A stretch of DNA of 64,000 nucleotides from Cymodocea nodosa (lineage: Eukaryota; Streptophyta; Magnoliopsida; Alismatales; Cymodoceaceae). Made by a program: the position numbers and the translations under genes. Positions within the stretch are counted from its first letter, which is position 1. Each line of letters begins with the position of its first letter. The notes under the pieces were generated by a model that had not been told where the DNA came from, did no database searches, and saw nothing but the letters and a program-made list of their open reading frames with translations. Shown piece after piece: positions 22,098 to 35,000 of this stretch. Location: positions 14,840,501 to 14,904,500 of the forward strand of contig CM072338.1 in NCBI GenBank assembly GCA_036874045.1, in the 5' to 3' direction.

Positions 22098-25000
22098 CTA
22101 TCTCCCAAAACATTTCATCACTGATGATGTAATACTTGAGGACAGGAACTTCAGTCCAGCAGATCCACCGGGGAAATATGAGATAACATAGTATGAAAGA
22201 GCAAGAACCTAAATGTGGAACAGCATATTAGTTCCATAGGTTTAATTGCAGTTATCCTCTGCCAAACCTTTGAAATTCTAACGATGAAAAATGGTTATTT
22301 CACAAAAGTGAATTTTAATTACCTGAACAACAGAGAATAGCACAGAGAGGACGTAACTATGAAGCACCATGGATACATATAACGTTCCCAACATGCTGCC
22401 AAGGAATCCCAACGTAAAGGGAAGCCTCTGCAACATGAAAAAATATCAAAAGAGTGAATTGTGTCATGTTCATGTATGAAATTAAAAAGAACCATTCTGT
22501 CAGTACCCCTACAGCATAGGAAAAAATATATACTTTTTGGCTAACAAAAGAGAGGCATCAAAAGGAAGATCACAAAATTGTTACTGGCAACGTAAGTTTT
22601 AACTGTTAGAAATCAATACAGCCAGAAAATCACTTTATCCATGTCTAAAGATTCATTGCCACAGTAAATCTCCACATGGAAAATTGTAGCATTGGTTACT
22701 ACTCAAAACACACATTTTACAGTTGCTAGCTCCAGAAAAACATGCAGTCCTTGATACCTCCAAGAAAACATGCAGTACTGGTTGCACATTGTGTCATGAT
22801 TTATTCAAATAACCTAGAATGCTTTAAATATCCAAGCTTCAAGTATGAATGAAATTACAACTAATGACGTATTTTCATCATCTCTTCAATTCTACAAGTG
22901 ACCATTATGTAATATCCATTAATGAGTTAAAACCTAATCTTGAAACATATATTGAACCTTTATAAGATACCTCTTTAGAAGACATGTGAGAGAGTTGCGT
23001 TCTCGGGCCCTTAAGAACAAAAAATGATGCAATTATGAATCCACAACCAAGAGTGAAGCTTATTGCAAATTTCTGTGGCATTAGAACCATGACAGGAAGG
23101 AACATAGTAAATGCAATGAAAACAAAGAAGACCCCGGTGGCCTGCAGCAATCCAAAGTACATCAGGGACTTCCCAGAAGGAATATTGCTGGTAGCTGACT
23201 GGACACTACCAGGTAGTTCCTTCACACCTTTTGACACCCTGGTAAATCACCAGTAGCAATATTAACCATTTGCCAGGGAGAAATGGAAAATGAAATTGTC
23301 ATCACTATGCAAGTTACACGAGCATATTTGAGATAGCATTGAAAAATAAAATAAGCATGACAAATTACTTATTATTGTAAATAAAAAACTTAAAAGATTA
23401 TACTTTATATATTGGATAGATGTTTTTTAAACCAAACTGAACTGGCTGGTTGAACCAAAGTAACTCAAAATCAGACATAAAACTGGTTTCATTTTCAAAC
23501 TATTAAGCCAGAGTGAACGAGGTTATATCAGATTGGACTGGCTAATCCAGTTAGTTAAACCACTCAATTTAACCAACAGTTCAATTTGAACCCTAACTTT
23601 GGTACTGTCAGCAGCCTAGAAGTTGGGCTATTGATGGTTGGAAGGTGGCTAGGGTTTTTCTCCTCCTTATCTGGATCTCTTACACTTTTTGAACTCTCAA
23701 AACTTAAGCTTTAATATCATGTGGGAATACAAAAAATAAGCGAAAATTGAATTATTCATTAGCAAACATACGAGCTTCTATAATATAAAAGCTACATAGA
23801 GAAACAAATATAACTTAAGCAATATGAGACTAAACTCACATACAACATACACATAATATCTTAATACACTAACAATATATAAATACTCAAAAAATCAGAA
23901 AAATAGAAAAACTACATGCATTAACTTGGAAATTCAAATCTGTTATGACCAACTGAGAAAATATGAAGCAATATTTATTACGCTTAATCCTTTATAAAAC
24001 AACAACAAACCAAATCATAATCCCACTATGTAGGGTTGGCCACATAAATTTTTTTCCTTCCAAATATTTCTATCTATTACCAAGTCTTTTGTTAAATTAC
24101 ATAAATTTAAAACTTTTTTTATAAGTATTAACCAAGAAGTTTTAGACCTAACTTTACTTCTTTTAATTTCTTATACTCTAATTAAATTTCCTCTCCTAAC
24201 TAATGCATCCTTTGGTTTCCTAAAGATATGACCAAATTACTTAAGTTGATTTTTTCTTATTTTATCTTCAATAGGTGCAAATCATATTCTATTCCTAATA
24301 AAATCATTTTTTAACTTATGCCTTATAATATTACCACTCATCCATTTAAGCATATGCATCCATGCTTTACAACCCAATATTTTGAGCCATAAAGAATACA
24401 CATATATCTTCAAAATTTATCAAGAAAATCAGTGTAAATCATTTATGAACTTTCAAAAAATGCTCAAGATGATTAATCGATTGATTCACTGATAATGCTT
24501 TAAAGAAGTAATCACTGGTTGAACTACTTTGAATGAACTGTTGAAAACACTTTGAATCAAATTTGATGCCTTTGGTGGCATTGACATCCCAGCCAATGCA
24601 TTCCTAGCCATGTTCTAGGCTGGAAACCTGTTTCTACATCTTTATACATGGATACATGCTGTCCACTTGTTTTCTTGTGCCCCAGGCCTTGGTCATGTGT
24701 GGCCAGGTGGCTGTTAGTGCAGATTTTATCTCTCACATTCACAAAACAAGGTGTTCTGTGCAAATCAGACCATCTTTGCATGGTTTTTGCCATTTTGTGT
24801 GGCCTATGGCTTTATCTTCTATGATTCAAGTCATTAGAGAAGAATTTGGGAAGCACATTTGTGAAACTCAATGATGGAATTATCTAGTTTGATCTCAAGC
24901 CTTTAGTCCTTCATTGGAGTTCACTAGAACTCTAACTCACAACCCCCCACCTGTCAAATTTCCAATGATGTAGTTTATGAAGATAGGTTTGCCATTACCA

Positions 25001-27619
25001 GAACTATTATCTTTTGGCCTGCTGTTTGCTTGCTTCTACAACCATTTATAGCTGATATCCCCAAGGTGAAAGAGTATCAAGAAAAGTAAATTTTGACTTT
25101 GTTTTTGCCTAGTCTTGAGTTGGCTTCACATATATGAGAACAAATTCATCATGCTGATGCAGTTTGATTTCAAAAGTTTACCTTACATAGAGTATTGAGT
25201 TTTTCTGCTATTGCAACTTAACTCCTTCAAATCAGTCAATGATGACCACCTATGATTATGCTGGTAGTGACCACAGTGGTAATAGCAACGTAGAAGGAGA
25301 AAATCATCCTAACTTTTTTGCAGTTATTGTAAGTATACATCAACTTAATCATGGGGATGATCCTTTAATAATTTAAGATGAATCTATGTTACTCATGGTT
25401 ATTTGATTTGGTATGAATCAACATTGTGCAGTGCACCAGTGCACTTAATATGTAGTGTTAATCATGAATTTCTGGCATGTTGAATATATCCAACGTCAAA
25501 ACATGTTCTCACAACATAAGACATAGAATATGTTCTCACATATCAAGCTTTTAGTAGGAAATATCTATTGTGAGACCATGCATTGAATATAGAACTAAAC
25601 TAGGACATGTTTATGCACAAAAAATAGTTTGATGTTAATATAGGGACAGGATTTGCATAACCTATTGTGCATCAACCAGAAAACATGGACACAAGAAATT
25701 GATATAGGAAAACAGCGAGTCTCCTAAATGTGGCTTAAAGACAAGAAGGAAACAAGGTAATATATGTTAGAGTAATTTATAACTAGAAACACAGGCTAAA
25801 TCAAAATGGGATGAAGTATAATACTAAAACAATCAAGTGTATTCAAAATTTGAGCCATAGAAAAAAATTCCAATTAAAATTTCCCTATTTAATTGTACAC
25901 CTCTTGATTTCTGATGAAACTAATTTTAAGTAAAATTAATTTATCAATAGATCATGAATTTTTGTATAAAGGATACATATGAAAGAGCAGTTACTAAAGT
26001 TAAAACTATAGAAATAAATTAAGGAATTTCCATAATTTATAAGTTTTTACCAAATGTCTTTTCTAAGTTTACACCTGTTTGTCTTAGTTATAGATGAAAT
26101 AACTAAAGAAATTCATGAAGAACTATCCTGAAATATACTATTTGTTGATAACTTAATTTTGATTAATGAATGTAAGGCATGAATTAGTTCCAAATTAGAA
26201 TTATGGGAAGATACTTTGGAGTCTAAAGGATTTAGATTGAGTGGATCAAAAAATAAATATATGGAATGTACGTTCAATGAAAATAGAAATAACGATGAAG
26301 GTATATACTTTGATAATCATGAGGTTCATAAAAGTAACATTTTTAAATACTTCAAATCTATAACAAGTAGAAATGGAAAAATTATAGAAGATGTTATTCA
26401 TAAGATTAAAATAGGGTAGATGAAGTGGAGAAGTGCTTCTAGAGTGTTATGTGATAGAAGATTACTCTTAAAATTAAAAGGAAAATTCTATAAAACTGTT
26501 ATTCACTTAATCATACTTTATAGTTCAGAATGTTAGATGATAAAACATGGTTATATACAAAAAATTAGTGTTGCAAAGATGCTAATACTTGGATGGATGA
26601 GTAGGAGTACTAGAAGAGAAAAGTTGAAAATTAATTTTATTAGGAATAGAGTTGGAGTTGCACTAATTGAAGATAAGATTAAAAAAAATCAACTTAGGTG
26701 GTTTGGTTACATACTTAGGAGGGCAAAAGCTACACCATTTAGGAGAAGAGAATTAATTAATAGAAGAAGAAATTAAAAGAAGTAGAGAAACTCCTAAAAC
26801 TACTAGTTTAAGAATTTTGAGAAAAGATTTGAAATTATTTAAGTTAACTGAACAGTTAACCATAGATAGAAATATTTGAGAGCAAAGAATTGATGTGGTT
26901 GACTCCACATATTGAGATCATGGGGCGAGCCATTGTTGTTGATCAATCATGAATGCTTGACATAACTTAGATGTATAGATACATTAGGAAACCTTCCATT
27001 CAAGAAAGAAATCCAACCTGATCTGCACGATTCGTTAGTTTTTCCAGTGCCCTCACGAAATCTCTTTTTAGGAGAATCTCGATGGGGCAATGTCTATTGG
27101 CTGCTCTTTTATCACTTGTAAAGTGTACTTCAAGTTGCAGCTATTTAGGGGTAGATCATGTACGGGTCTAAATAGAATTTCTATTGGCTGCTCTTTTATC
27201 ACTTGTAAAGTGTACTTCAAGTTGCAGCTATTTAGGGGTAGATCATGTACGGGTCTAAATAGAATTTCGCAAACAGAGTGATAGGTACCAACCAGATCCA
27301 AGGCAATCGGGCATAGATCCTTCTAGGGCAAGTAAGGAAGATCCAAAAAAAGAAGCCATGACGGTAGCAGTGCTTACACTTGGAAAGTGCCGGTGACCTT
27401 GTCGTTGGCCGTCCGGACGGCAGTCTCGAGGTCGAACCCGAGGGACGAGGCGCCGGCTTCCTCGGCCGATTTGGAGGAGGCGTAGGAGTTCCATTCGGAC
27501 AAAAGCGAGCTGGACTGAGGAGCAGAAGAAGAAAAAGAAGAAGATGATGATGATGAGGGGTCGGGATGGCCAGTGGACAAGGGTGCCCAAGAGAACCAGG
27601 ATTCCACGGTCTTCTGCAT
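22098..27619 (-). CDS. SFT2-like vesicle transport membrane protein (4 exons)
   Basis: Minus-strand exons in transcript order are 27619-27378, 23238-22971, 22427-22323 and 22208-22098 (TAG). They are in phase and give 241 residues. The N-terminal 80 residues hold MQKTVESWFSW, a serine-rich run and a conserved LLSEWNSYAS block. The SFT2 domain follows: KELPGSVQSATSNIPSG, then about four membrane spans (roughly 108-132, 138-156, 172-194, 195-215) with FMFLPVMVLMPQKFAI-like signature, the loop GPRTQLSHMSSKERLPFTLG, YFPGGSAGLKFL and the end VMKCFGR. Yeast Sft2 works with Got1 in endosome-to-Golgi traffic at the SNARE fusion step, and the plant protein is inferred to act likewise in Golgi membranes. 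Length agrees with plant homologues. Intron 1 is 4,139 bp and holds two RTE fragments. It shares a 1.4-kb upstream region with the divergent FKBP gene. Confidence 0.93.
23428..23615. repeat. Degenerate AACCGGTT-type repeat in SFT2 intron 1
   Basis: Repeated words of the kind AACTGGCTGGTTGAACC, AACTGGTTTC and CAGTTAGTTAAACC alternate in both orientations. Such sequences are common in small plant repeats. The family is not identified. Confidence 0.35.
23998..24370 (-). mobile_element. RTE-type LINE, 3' end
   Basis: The reverse complement ends in the same 3' sequence as the copies at 26080-26946 and 46690-47515: ATGTGGCCAACCCTACATAG, a GGGATTATGATTTGG-like block, and a (TTG)n tail (AACAACAACAA on the plus strand at 24000-24010). 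Upstream in the element the minus strand translates to reverse transcriptase C-terminal pieces such as NQLKXFGHIF-type. Truncated at its 5' side. It is in the sense direction of the SFT2 gene. Confidence 0.7.
24371..26079. other. SFT2 intron 1, middle part
   Basis: No exon or transposon protein recognised. Of more even composition at 24540-25250, AT-rich after that. Confidence 0.4.
26080..26946 (+). mobile_element. RTE-type LINE fragment, C-terminal reverse transcriptase and 3' end
   Basis: Plus-strand translation reads through in two frames as the C-terminal part of an RTE reverse transcriptase: LWEDTLESKGFRLSGSKNKYM, then IRNRVGVALIEDKIKKNQLRW followed by FGYILRR. The 3' end has GATGTGGTTGACTCCACATA and ends GCCATTGTTGTTGAT with a short (TTG)n tail, as RTE elements do. 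It is broken by several stops and 5' truncated, and lies antisense in SFT2 intron 1. Confidence 0.85.
27093..27266 (+). repeat. 87-bp tandem duplication in SFT2 intron 1
   Basis: Two essentially identical 87-bp units, 27093-27179 and 27180-27266 (start CTATTGGCTGCTCTTTTATC, end GGGTCTAAATAGAATTT). No difference between the units was found by eye, so the duplication is recent. It lies about 110 bp downstream (in transcript direction) of the SFT2 exon 1 donor. Confidence 0.92.
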
Positions 27620-29056
27620 TGTCTAGGAGCACCGCATGGGATTGAAGCGGTCCGCCTGAAACCCTAATCCGGTGGTTGCAGCGATGTGGAAATGTTACGA
27701 ATTGGAACCTAATTCAGAACATCATCCATGGAGCCCCATCCTAGGACTATATTCAAATCATCTGTGTTAATCTCGCAAGGTTTCTTGTACCAACATCATT
27801 TATCGTTGATTTACTTTAAATATTTCTACGGACGGATGGAGAATCTATCTTCAATATTTAGTTATCACTTCTGTCCTTTAGGTTACTTTTTTCGACATCT
27901 AATTTATATTGTGTTGACATCGATATCAATTATTATAATTTAATAGAATCATCTTTAAAGATTGATCCGACAAAAAGGAGAGTTCGTTCATCCCATCTTT
28001 AAAGATTACATTAATATTTTATATCACCAATGTAAGATTATTTAATCTCGTATCTAAATAATTTATATCAAAAAAAGAACTCATAAAATTCATTCATTAT
28101 TTAGTATATCCAGATGGTACTGTCAACTTATCTTGTGTATACTAAACTTTAATATTATGTAGTACTGGTAATAAACATTAACTAACATGAACCAAGAAGA
28201 TTCCTTACCAATAAGGCATAAAACATCCTTTTTCCTCTCCACCAGGATTAAATAATATCATCAATATTCAATGACAGACGCATAACTCTTGAATATATAT
28301 ATATATATATATATATGATCCGAGAGCATATCTCACGATGAAAGAAGAAGAAGGGCATGAGAGGCTGGGAGGGATGAAAAGAGAGGGAGAGAATTGCATC
28401 TGAATTTATGAAACTTTACATAAGATTATTGACCTGTAGCAATCAACTAGATGGTAAGAGAACTAAATGTTTTTCAAGCAGATATCCATCTAGATCATTA
28501 TCACTCAATTTTATAAGGCATCTACTTTTGTTCCTCTAATTTTCTCTGTCCATTGCTTCTTCTAATTTTTTTTTTTCTATTTCTTTAGGTTTGAAATTTT
28601 GGAGATATCACCATAGTCTACCTTCCTTAAAGAGAAATTTGCATAGCGTATCCAGCATGAACTTATAATTATTCAAGACATATTCATGTATTTAGTTATT
28701 GTTACATTAGAACATAATATATAGAGAATTTAATGTTGTTGTAGATACCTGTCATTAAAAATGTTATAGATATCAATCTATAATTTAAATATATTAACTT
28801 AAATTTTATTAACGACGAAGATTATATTTAAAATAAATGTTTATAAAAAATATTTATTTATTTTAGATATAACATTCATTGTTAATGTATATTAAATTGT
28901 AAAATTAATATCTACGGTGTTTTTAATCGTGAGTATTTATCATCATCCCTTTTTTTCTCTCGAACCCGAACCATTTCCGGCGTCATCCATCTCATTCTCT
29001 GTTGTGCTGTGGCTCACGTCAAATCCTACTCTACCTTCTTCCTCCCCTACCTGACG
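27620..29056. promoter_or_regulatory. Shared upstream region between divergent SFT2 and FKBP genes
   Basis: 1.4 kb between the two start codons. It must hold both promoters and both 5' leaders. An (AT)12 microsatellite lies at 28293-28316, and GA-rich sequence follows at 28340-28395. No transposon or further gene was recognised, and no core promoter element can be assigned with confidence. Confidence 0.5.
28293..28316. repeat. (AT)12 microsatellite
   Basis: Uninterrupted AT dinucleotide run of about 24 bases in the divergent intergenic region. Confidence 0.95.
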
Positions 29057-32000
29057 ATGGGAACTTGCTTCCTCGAGGCTACTGTTCTTCCCAGCAAGGT
29101 GAATCAAACTTCCTTTCTTTTTCCATTCCTGAATGTTCCAGTAGAACACCATCGACTATGTGTATTATACTCCAAAAACCGTCACAAGCAACCAATATCT
29201 GCCATTTGCGATCATTACAAAGGTGCTGAAATGGGCATTAATAATTATAGTATCAAACATGATTTGGGTTTGGGTTAACTTTATTTTTTAAGTTATGAAC
29301 CGATAAACTTGGTGGTAAACTTATGCTCTGATGGGTACTAATAGGATAACTAGCCTGCAAGGTAAATTTAGAATGTGCTTCTATGTGTTTGTTACCTTCC
29401 ACATGAGACCAGTTTTGTGAACTTTTTCCAGGCGAAAACCTGGGACAAGGATCTGCCAAGGAGATGCCCTTCAAGAATATACTGTGGAGTGTCGAGGAGA
29501 AGATTGCTTTCAGAACCTGTTGCCCTTGGATCTCGAGTACTTTACATTCTTCCCTTTCTCTCTGAACCCATGCTAAGAGCAGAAGAGCCTGAAAGGTAAC
29601 GAGATATGTATCCCCAGCTAGATGATAAACCCATTTCTGTACGCATCATGCTGGGGATGTGTTGGATGGTTATGCTTATTCATGACTATTGAATTTGATA
29701 CATCAAAGTTTCTCATTTCTTTTGAAAGCGCTTAGCTCAAATGTGAAGCTTTCAGATATCAAAAGCTGGAAAATGGAGTGAAAATTCAAGGTAGCAAAAG
29801 AATTTCTTATTGTGATACTTGTCAATTCATCAATGTCAGTACATAGTGAAATGTTTTGTCTCCATAAAATCCAAATGCCAACACTTATGATTGGCAATGC
29901 TATTGAAGCATAAACATTTATTCTCCTCCTTAAAATCCAAATGCCAACACTTATGATTTCCAATGGTATTGAAGCATGAACTTTTATTCTCTTCCTTATG
30001 TTGGAAGATATCATCGATGGAGAAGGAGCAAAGGTGAAGGAAGGAGATGTAGTCGAAGTCAACTATGTGTGTCGACGCTCAAATGGATATTTTGTTCACA
30101 GGTTACTTTTCCCTCCTTTCTTTTAGAAGAATATCTCTTATGCACAAGGGCATCACATACCACAGTAGATTAGTTGGCTTTGCATGAAACAGATTAAAAG
30201 CTTGTTTAATATAATTTTCCTCTAATAAAAAAAGTTTTGAATTCAAATGCAGTACTGTTGATCAATTCACTGGTGAAAGCAATCCTGTGGTTCTTCTTCT
30301 AGATGAAGGGGAGGTCAGAATATTATCATCCTTATTTTTTTGTCTATTTGCTAGCCAGTAAGCACTACAATCTAATTGTACATTACTTCATGCTAGAGCC
30401 AATTTTCCTTTATTTGAAACCAGAGTATTAACCATAGTATCAATTTGTTTAATTTAAAATAAGCTCCCAATTTGCAGATAATAAAGGGACTAAAGGATAC
30501 ATTGGTTGGCATGAAGGTTGGAGGTCTGTTAAAATGCTATATATTGTTTATTTTCTATTATATTGTGAAATTACAACTTGTTTTGAGGTAAAGATCACTC
30601 TATGTATATTTATTTATTTATTAACAATATTTCCTTGTTTCACGTGAAGAAATGTGTATAAAATGTTTTTAGCTGCATATGTGGTCTTGAAACACTATAG
30701 AACCCATAATGTTTCTTCTCTACATAATATCTCACATCTTAGTGTTATCAAAATGGGAAATTTAAGCTTTTAGAATTTCAAATTGTGGATGACTGCATAG
30801 CTGATAATTGACAAAAATCAAATGCATCATATTGTGCACATATGATACGCAAATGTAGTTTTGAAGATTGTATATTTGGTAGGTAATACAAGATATAGAG
30901 GATATGGGGATTGTAAAAGCTCAAAAATACTTGTTAGTTAGCTTTCCAAAAATTTAGGCTATTTTTCAATGCTGAGCTTTTGTACAAGACTTACTGAGTC
31001 TATTTCTTTCTGCCATGATATAGTCAGCATTGGTTGAGTAAATTGTCTTGTATAGTTGATTTTAGTGAGACACCATACTGTATCAAATGAGTGTCCCCAG
31101 TATGCCTGTTATGTCCTAATATATTTAAGGAAACATGTCACCGTGGGAAATCATATCAAAAAATATTGCGTGTGTTGATCTCATGTAAAACTCCCATTTG
31201 CATGCCTTCTGCTCCCATGACCTACTTTTGCTTGTAGGCATCATGAATTACATGACCCATTTCTGCTTATTGATGTTGTGAATCACATAGCTTACTTGCA
31301 CTTGTCAATATTGTAAATCACACAAGGTTGTGCCTCTTCTTTTCCTTTGAATTGTATAGGGGGTGTATTGAAATCAAATTCAATATGTCATTTTGAATAC
31401 CCACAATAAAAAATATTGTGTGTGTTCACAACAAAAATGGTCTCATATAATTAAGAGTTCTCATTTGATGTTAGAAACATTTTTTGCTACTTTTATGAGA
31501 TATCTTTTTCCCTCTTTATAAATTTTTCTCTTTTGGGTCCATAAACTAGGGTCACAAGAATAAAGTGTATCCATAAGTTAGATCCAATCAAGAAACTAAT
31601 AGTTGGTCCATTAATAACAAACCTTTTGGCAATGTTGTCAAGGTGGTTGCCTATGGCAACTAGACTAGGTGTTTTTTGGTCCTTTTGCCTTAAGAACTGG
31701 TTTGGCAATCTCCTTCAACTAGGTGATAACAAGCACTTGGCATTTTGTTAATTTGGCACCTCTCAACTTTGGTTCAAGCAGTCGCCTTGAAGACAGGTAA
31801 ATGGGTCATTTGACCTGATTAAAAAGAAAAAAGCCTAATGAGGTATCATAGGTCTTTCATGTTCTTGCTCTAAGTCAGCCCTTGTCAACTGCTCCTCAAT
31901 GGTCTTCTCCTCCTCAACTTTCCTCCTTTAACTCCTACCCCATTTTTATTTACTTGTCTTTTTGGTAATGATTTCAGTAGATTATTTCTTTTTTTAGTAA

Positions 32001-35000
32001 TTATCTTGTTTTATTGTGATTAAGTGACCATCATTAATGGAATTATTTCTTAGATGGAATTGATAAGAAAATCTTTATTGCTCTTTTATTGATCTATTAG
32101 ATTACATTAATAGTTAAATTGAACATCATAAGTTAGGAGATTGTGATTTGCTTTGCATATGTTGTAGATGTGTAGTATTGTCTATTTTATGTTTTGAAAA
32201 CTTTGAAATAATACAAAAATTGGTTTCACCATAACAATCAATGCATTACATTATTCTTTAAAAATTAATAAATCATTATTGCCTCACTTCAATCAAGCTA
32301 TCACCTTATTGTTGCCTTTCACCTTGGGCAATTTTAGAGGTGATCACCTTAGTGCCACCATTCACCTTGATAGCTTTGCTTTTTGGTGGAATGCTGTTAT
32401 TATGTAAAATATCTTGAGTTCAAATTTTACATATAGGTCTACAGGACATAGAAAAACAAGATAATAAATTTAGTATGTCTTTTGAGGAGGCACTTAATTA
32501 CTACATAACAAATCTATCCATTTTTTAATTTGATGGTTGCATTGTTATTTAGGTGGGTACCTACGCACAAGGTATGACTTTTTCATGCCTTGGAGGCTTG
32601 TCTCACCTTTTAATTAAATGGATCTATTGGATCTGTTTAATTAAATATATTTTTTAAAGGTTTTTATATTCTTCATTGCAAATAAAACTTAAATATATTT
32701 TTGATGGAATACTTCTAAAATATTCATAATTATCAAAATAGATAAGTATATATACTATTGAAATATACATGGTATTATTATGCTTCATTCTTTGATGTTA
32801 TCTTAGGATTCTTTATGTATTTGAACTGGACACCTTGGTAACCTTGGGTGGTTGGTTGTTCATGTACTTATTTTACTTACCATTTCTTTTTTGAGTCAAT
32901 ATCAGCAACATGGTTCATCCAACAATAAACTTAATTGAATTAGCCAGTAATGGTCCTCAAGAATGAATGATATTTACAATTGTACATACATAAAAGGATA
33001 TTTCACTTCATAAAACTGTCCACAATGTTAGGGTATGCTTATCTATTTTTTGCACAATTGAATGGGGTTTTTATAGTATTGTTTGTTTTTTATGCTTCTC
33101 AAGTAAATTTTATTTTTTTTGAAAAATGGTGAAATTTATTTTTGAAGCAAGAAAATCTGTTCAATCTGTTGCATCTATATCTTGCAAGTTTTGGGTGAAT
33201 TTCAGGAAAAAGAAGAGCACTTATTCCACCTACTCTTGGGTACATCAATGAAAGCTTGAAACCAATTCCTAACGAGGTATGATATTTTCTTCAAATACTG
33301 CTTTTATGAATCTAATCCCAGTGATGAAGATTTTACAGCATTAGTTGATCTACTTTCAGTATGTAACGAGCATGATGCTTACATTTTGTATTTTCCCTTG
33401 TCAAAATAATCATCAGTCTGTTGAGAAGTGAAATAATATTATAATGTAATGAGGAAGTACACAATCTCATATGATAGAACTATTATTTAACCAACAAGAA
33501 ACAAATTAATTAGGCTATAAGTAACCCAATTAAAATCGATATAAGTTCTACTTATTCTAACAATATCCATTTACTCAACACGGTTCATCAAGTTAATGTC
33601 AGATGTACAGTTTGCAGCAAATCCAAAACACAGCAGAAAATAAGGAAACAATTGTGTTAAGAGTCATATATTAGATGTTTTGTCGTTAGAGTACAGTCAC
33701 TAGATTAAGGGATAAATAGATATCTCCTTATCTTAAAGGTCTATTGCTCATCATATATGTGTAAACCTCAGTTAATCAATAAGATGATTCATTATCTTCC
33801 TTTCAATACGAAACTAGAGCACAGAATGAAACCTTAGGATAACAAACCCTAGTGATCACCTCCTAACTTCTGTCTTTCACCTTCCAACTACTAGCCATCC
33901 CTGCAGGATACAAACCCCTTTTCTACCATCACCAGGGGCTTCTACCCACTTCTCAGTCATACTAGGTCTTCCCAGCCCTAACTGTTGTCGTCCACTTCAA
34001 TAGGGCTAAAAGGGTCTTCCTGTTGTCCCTCCTCTATGGTGGTTCTTTACCATTGACATCTTGGCCAATAAGCATGCCATTGAGCAGCCCATGGTATGAA
34101 CTTTCCATTTCTACTACTACTGAGGGTAGCTCTTCCTTGTCCACCTCTCTTACTGCCTTTGAGGTTTGGTTCTCTACCTCCTTGGGATTGTTTTGCATCT
34201 GGATTGTCACTTTTTGACACCAGACAGATCTGATTTCATTCTTTGAGTCCTAGTGGGTGTAAAGGTTCTGTCCAAAATTCTAAGTGGCTTCATTATTGTT
34301 TCAGTAGGCAGCATCAAAAATAAAAAACTTCCAAAAATCAATTTGCTTTCACAAACATCAGGCATCTATGTGTGAGATTTCGTGTTGAGTTAGTCCATTG
34401 TTTCCTTCAATTGTTCTGAATAGCACTAGATGAATATGCCAACTTCCTAGAGGAGGAAAGTTCTTGTTGTGACATCATACTTTCGGACACCTTGTTTGAT
34501 CTCTAATTATCGCAGCATCATTTTTCAATTTAATATGAGTGTTTTCTTTTTTTGCTTAAGAATTTTTCATCTTACTTTTACCAGTCAAAGGTTCTTATAT
34601 TTATTTATGTGTGAAAATTCTTATTTAGTTAATTCATTTTAATATTTGTTCTTGCTTTCAATGTGACCAGAGAAGTGATTAGGACTTAGGAGTTCGAGGA
34701 CCCCAGTGAAGGCATCATCCTGGTCTCCCATGCATTTAATTTATTAACGTGAAACAAATACTCTTGGGCAAATTAACAGTGGAAGGTCTCCAAACCACAA
34801 CAAAAAATTACCAATAGACTTTTATTTAGAAAAATTTCCATTAACCGTACATCCTAAACAAAATTAATATGATCTAAATCTTACTTGAGTGAATATTGTA
34901 TAAATACAAAGAACAAAAAAAACATAAAAATAAGATTACATTTATGCTGGATAATGTTGCAAAACCTTAATTCAGTATGCTCCAAGATAGGTGGTATCAA

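Noticed and set aside
27255-27632. Minus-strand open frame overlapping SFT2 exon 1 in another frame
   Set aside because: Wrong frame relative to the MQKTVESWFSW start and the splice phases of the SFT2 gene.
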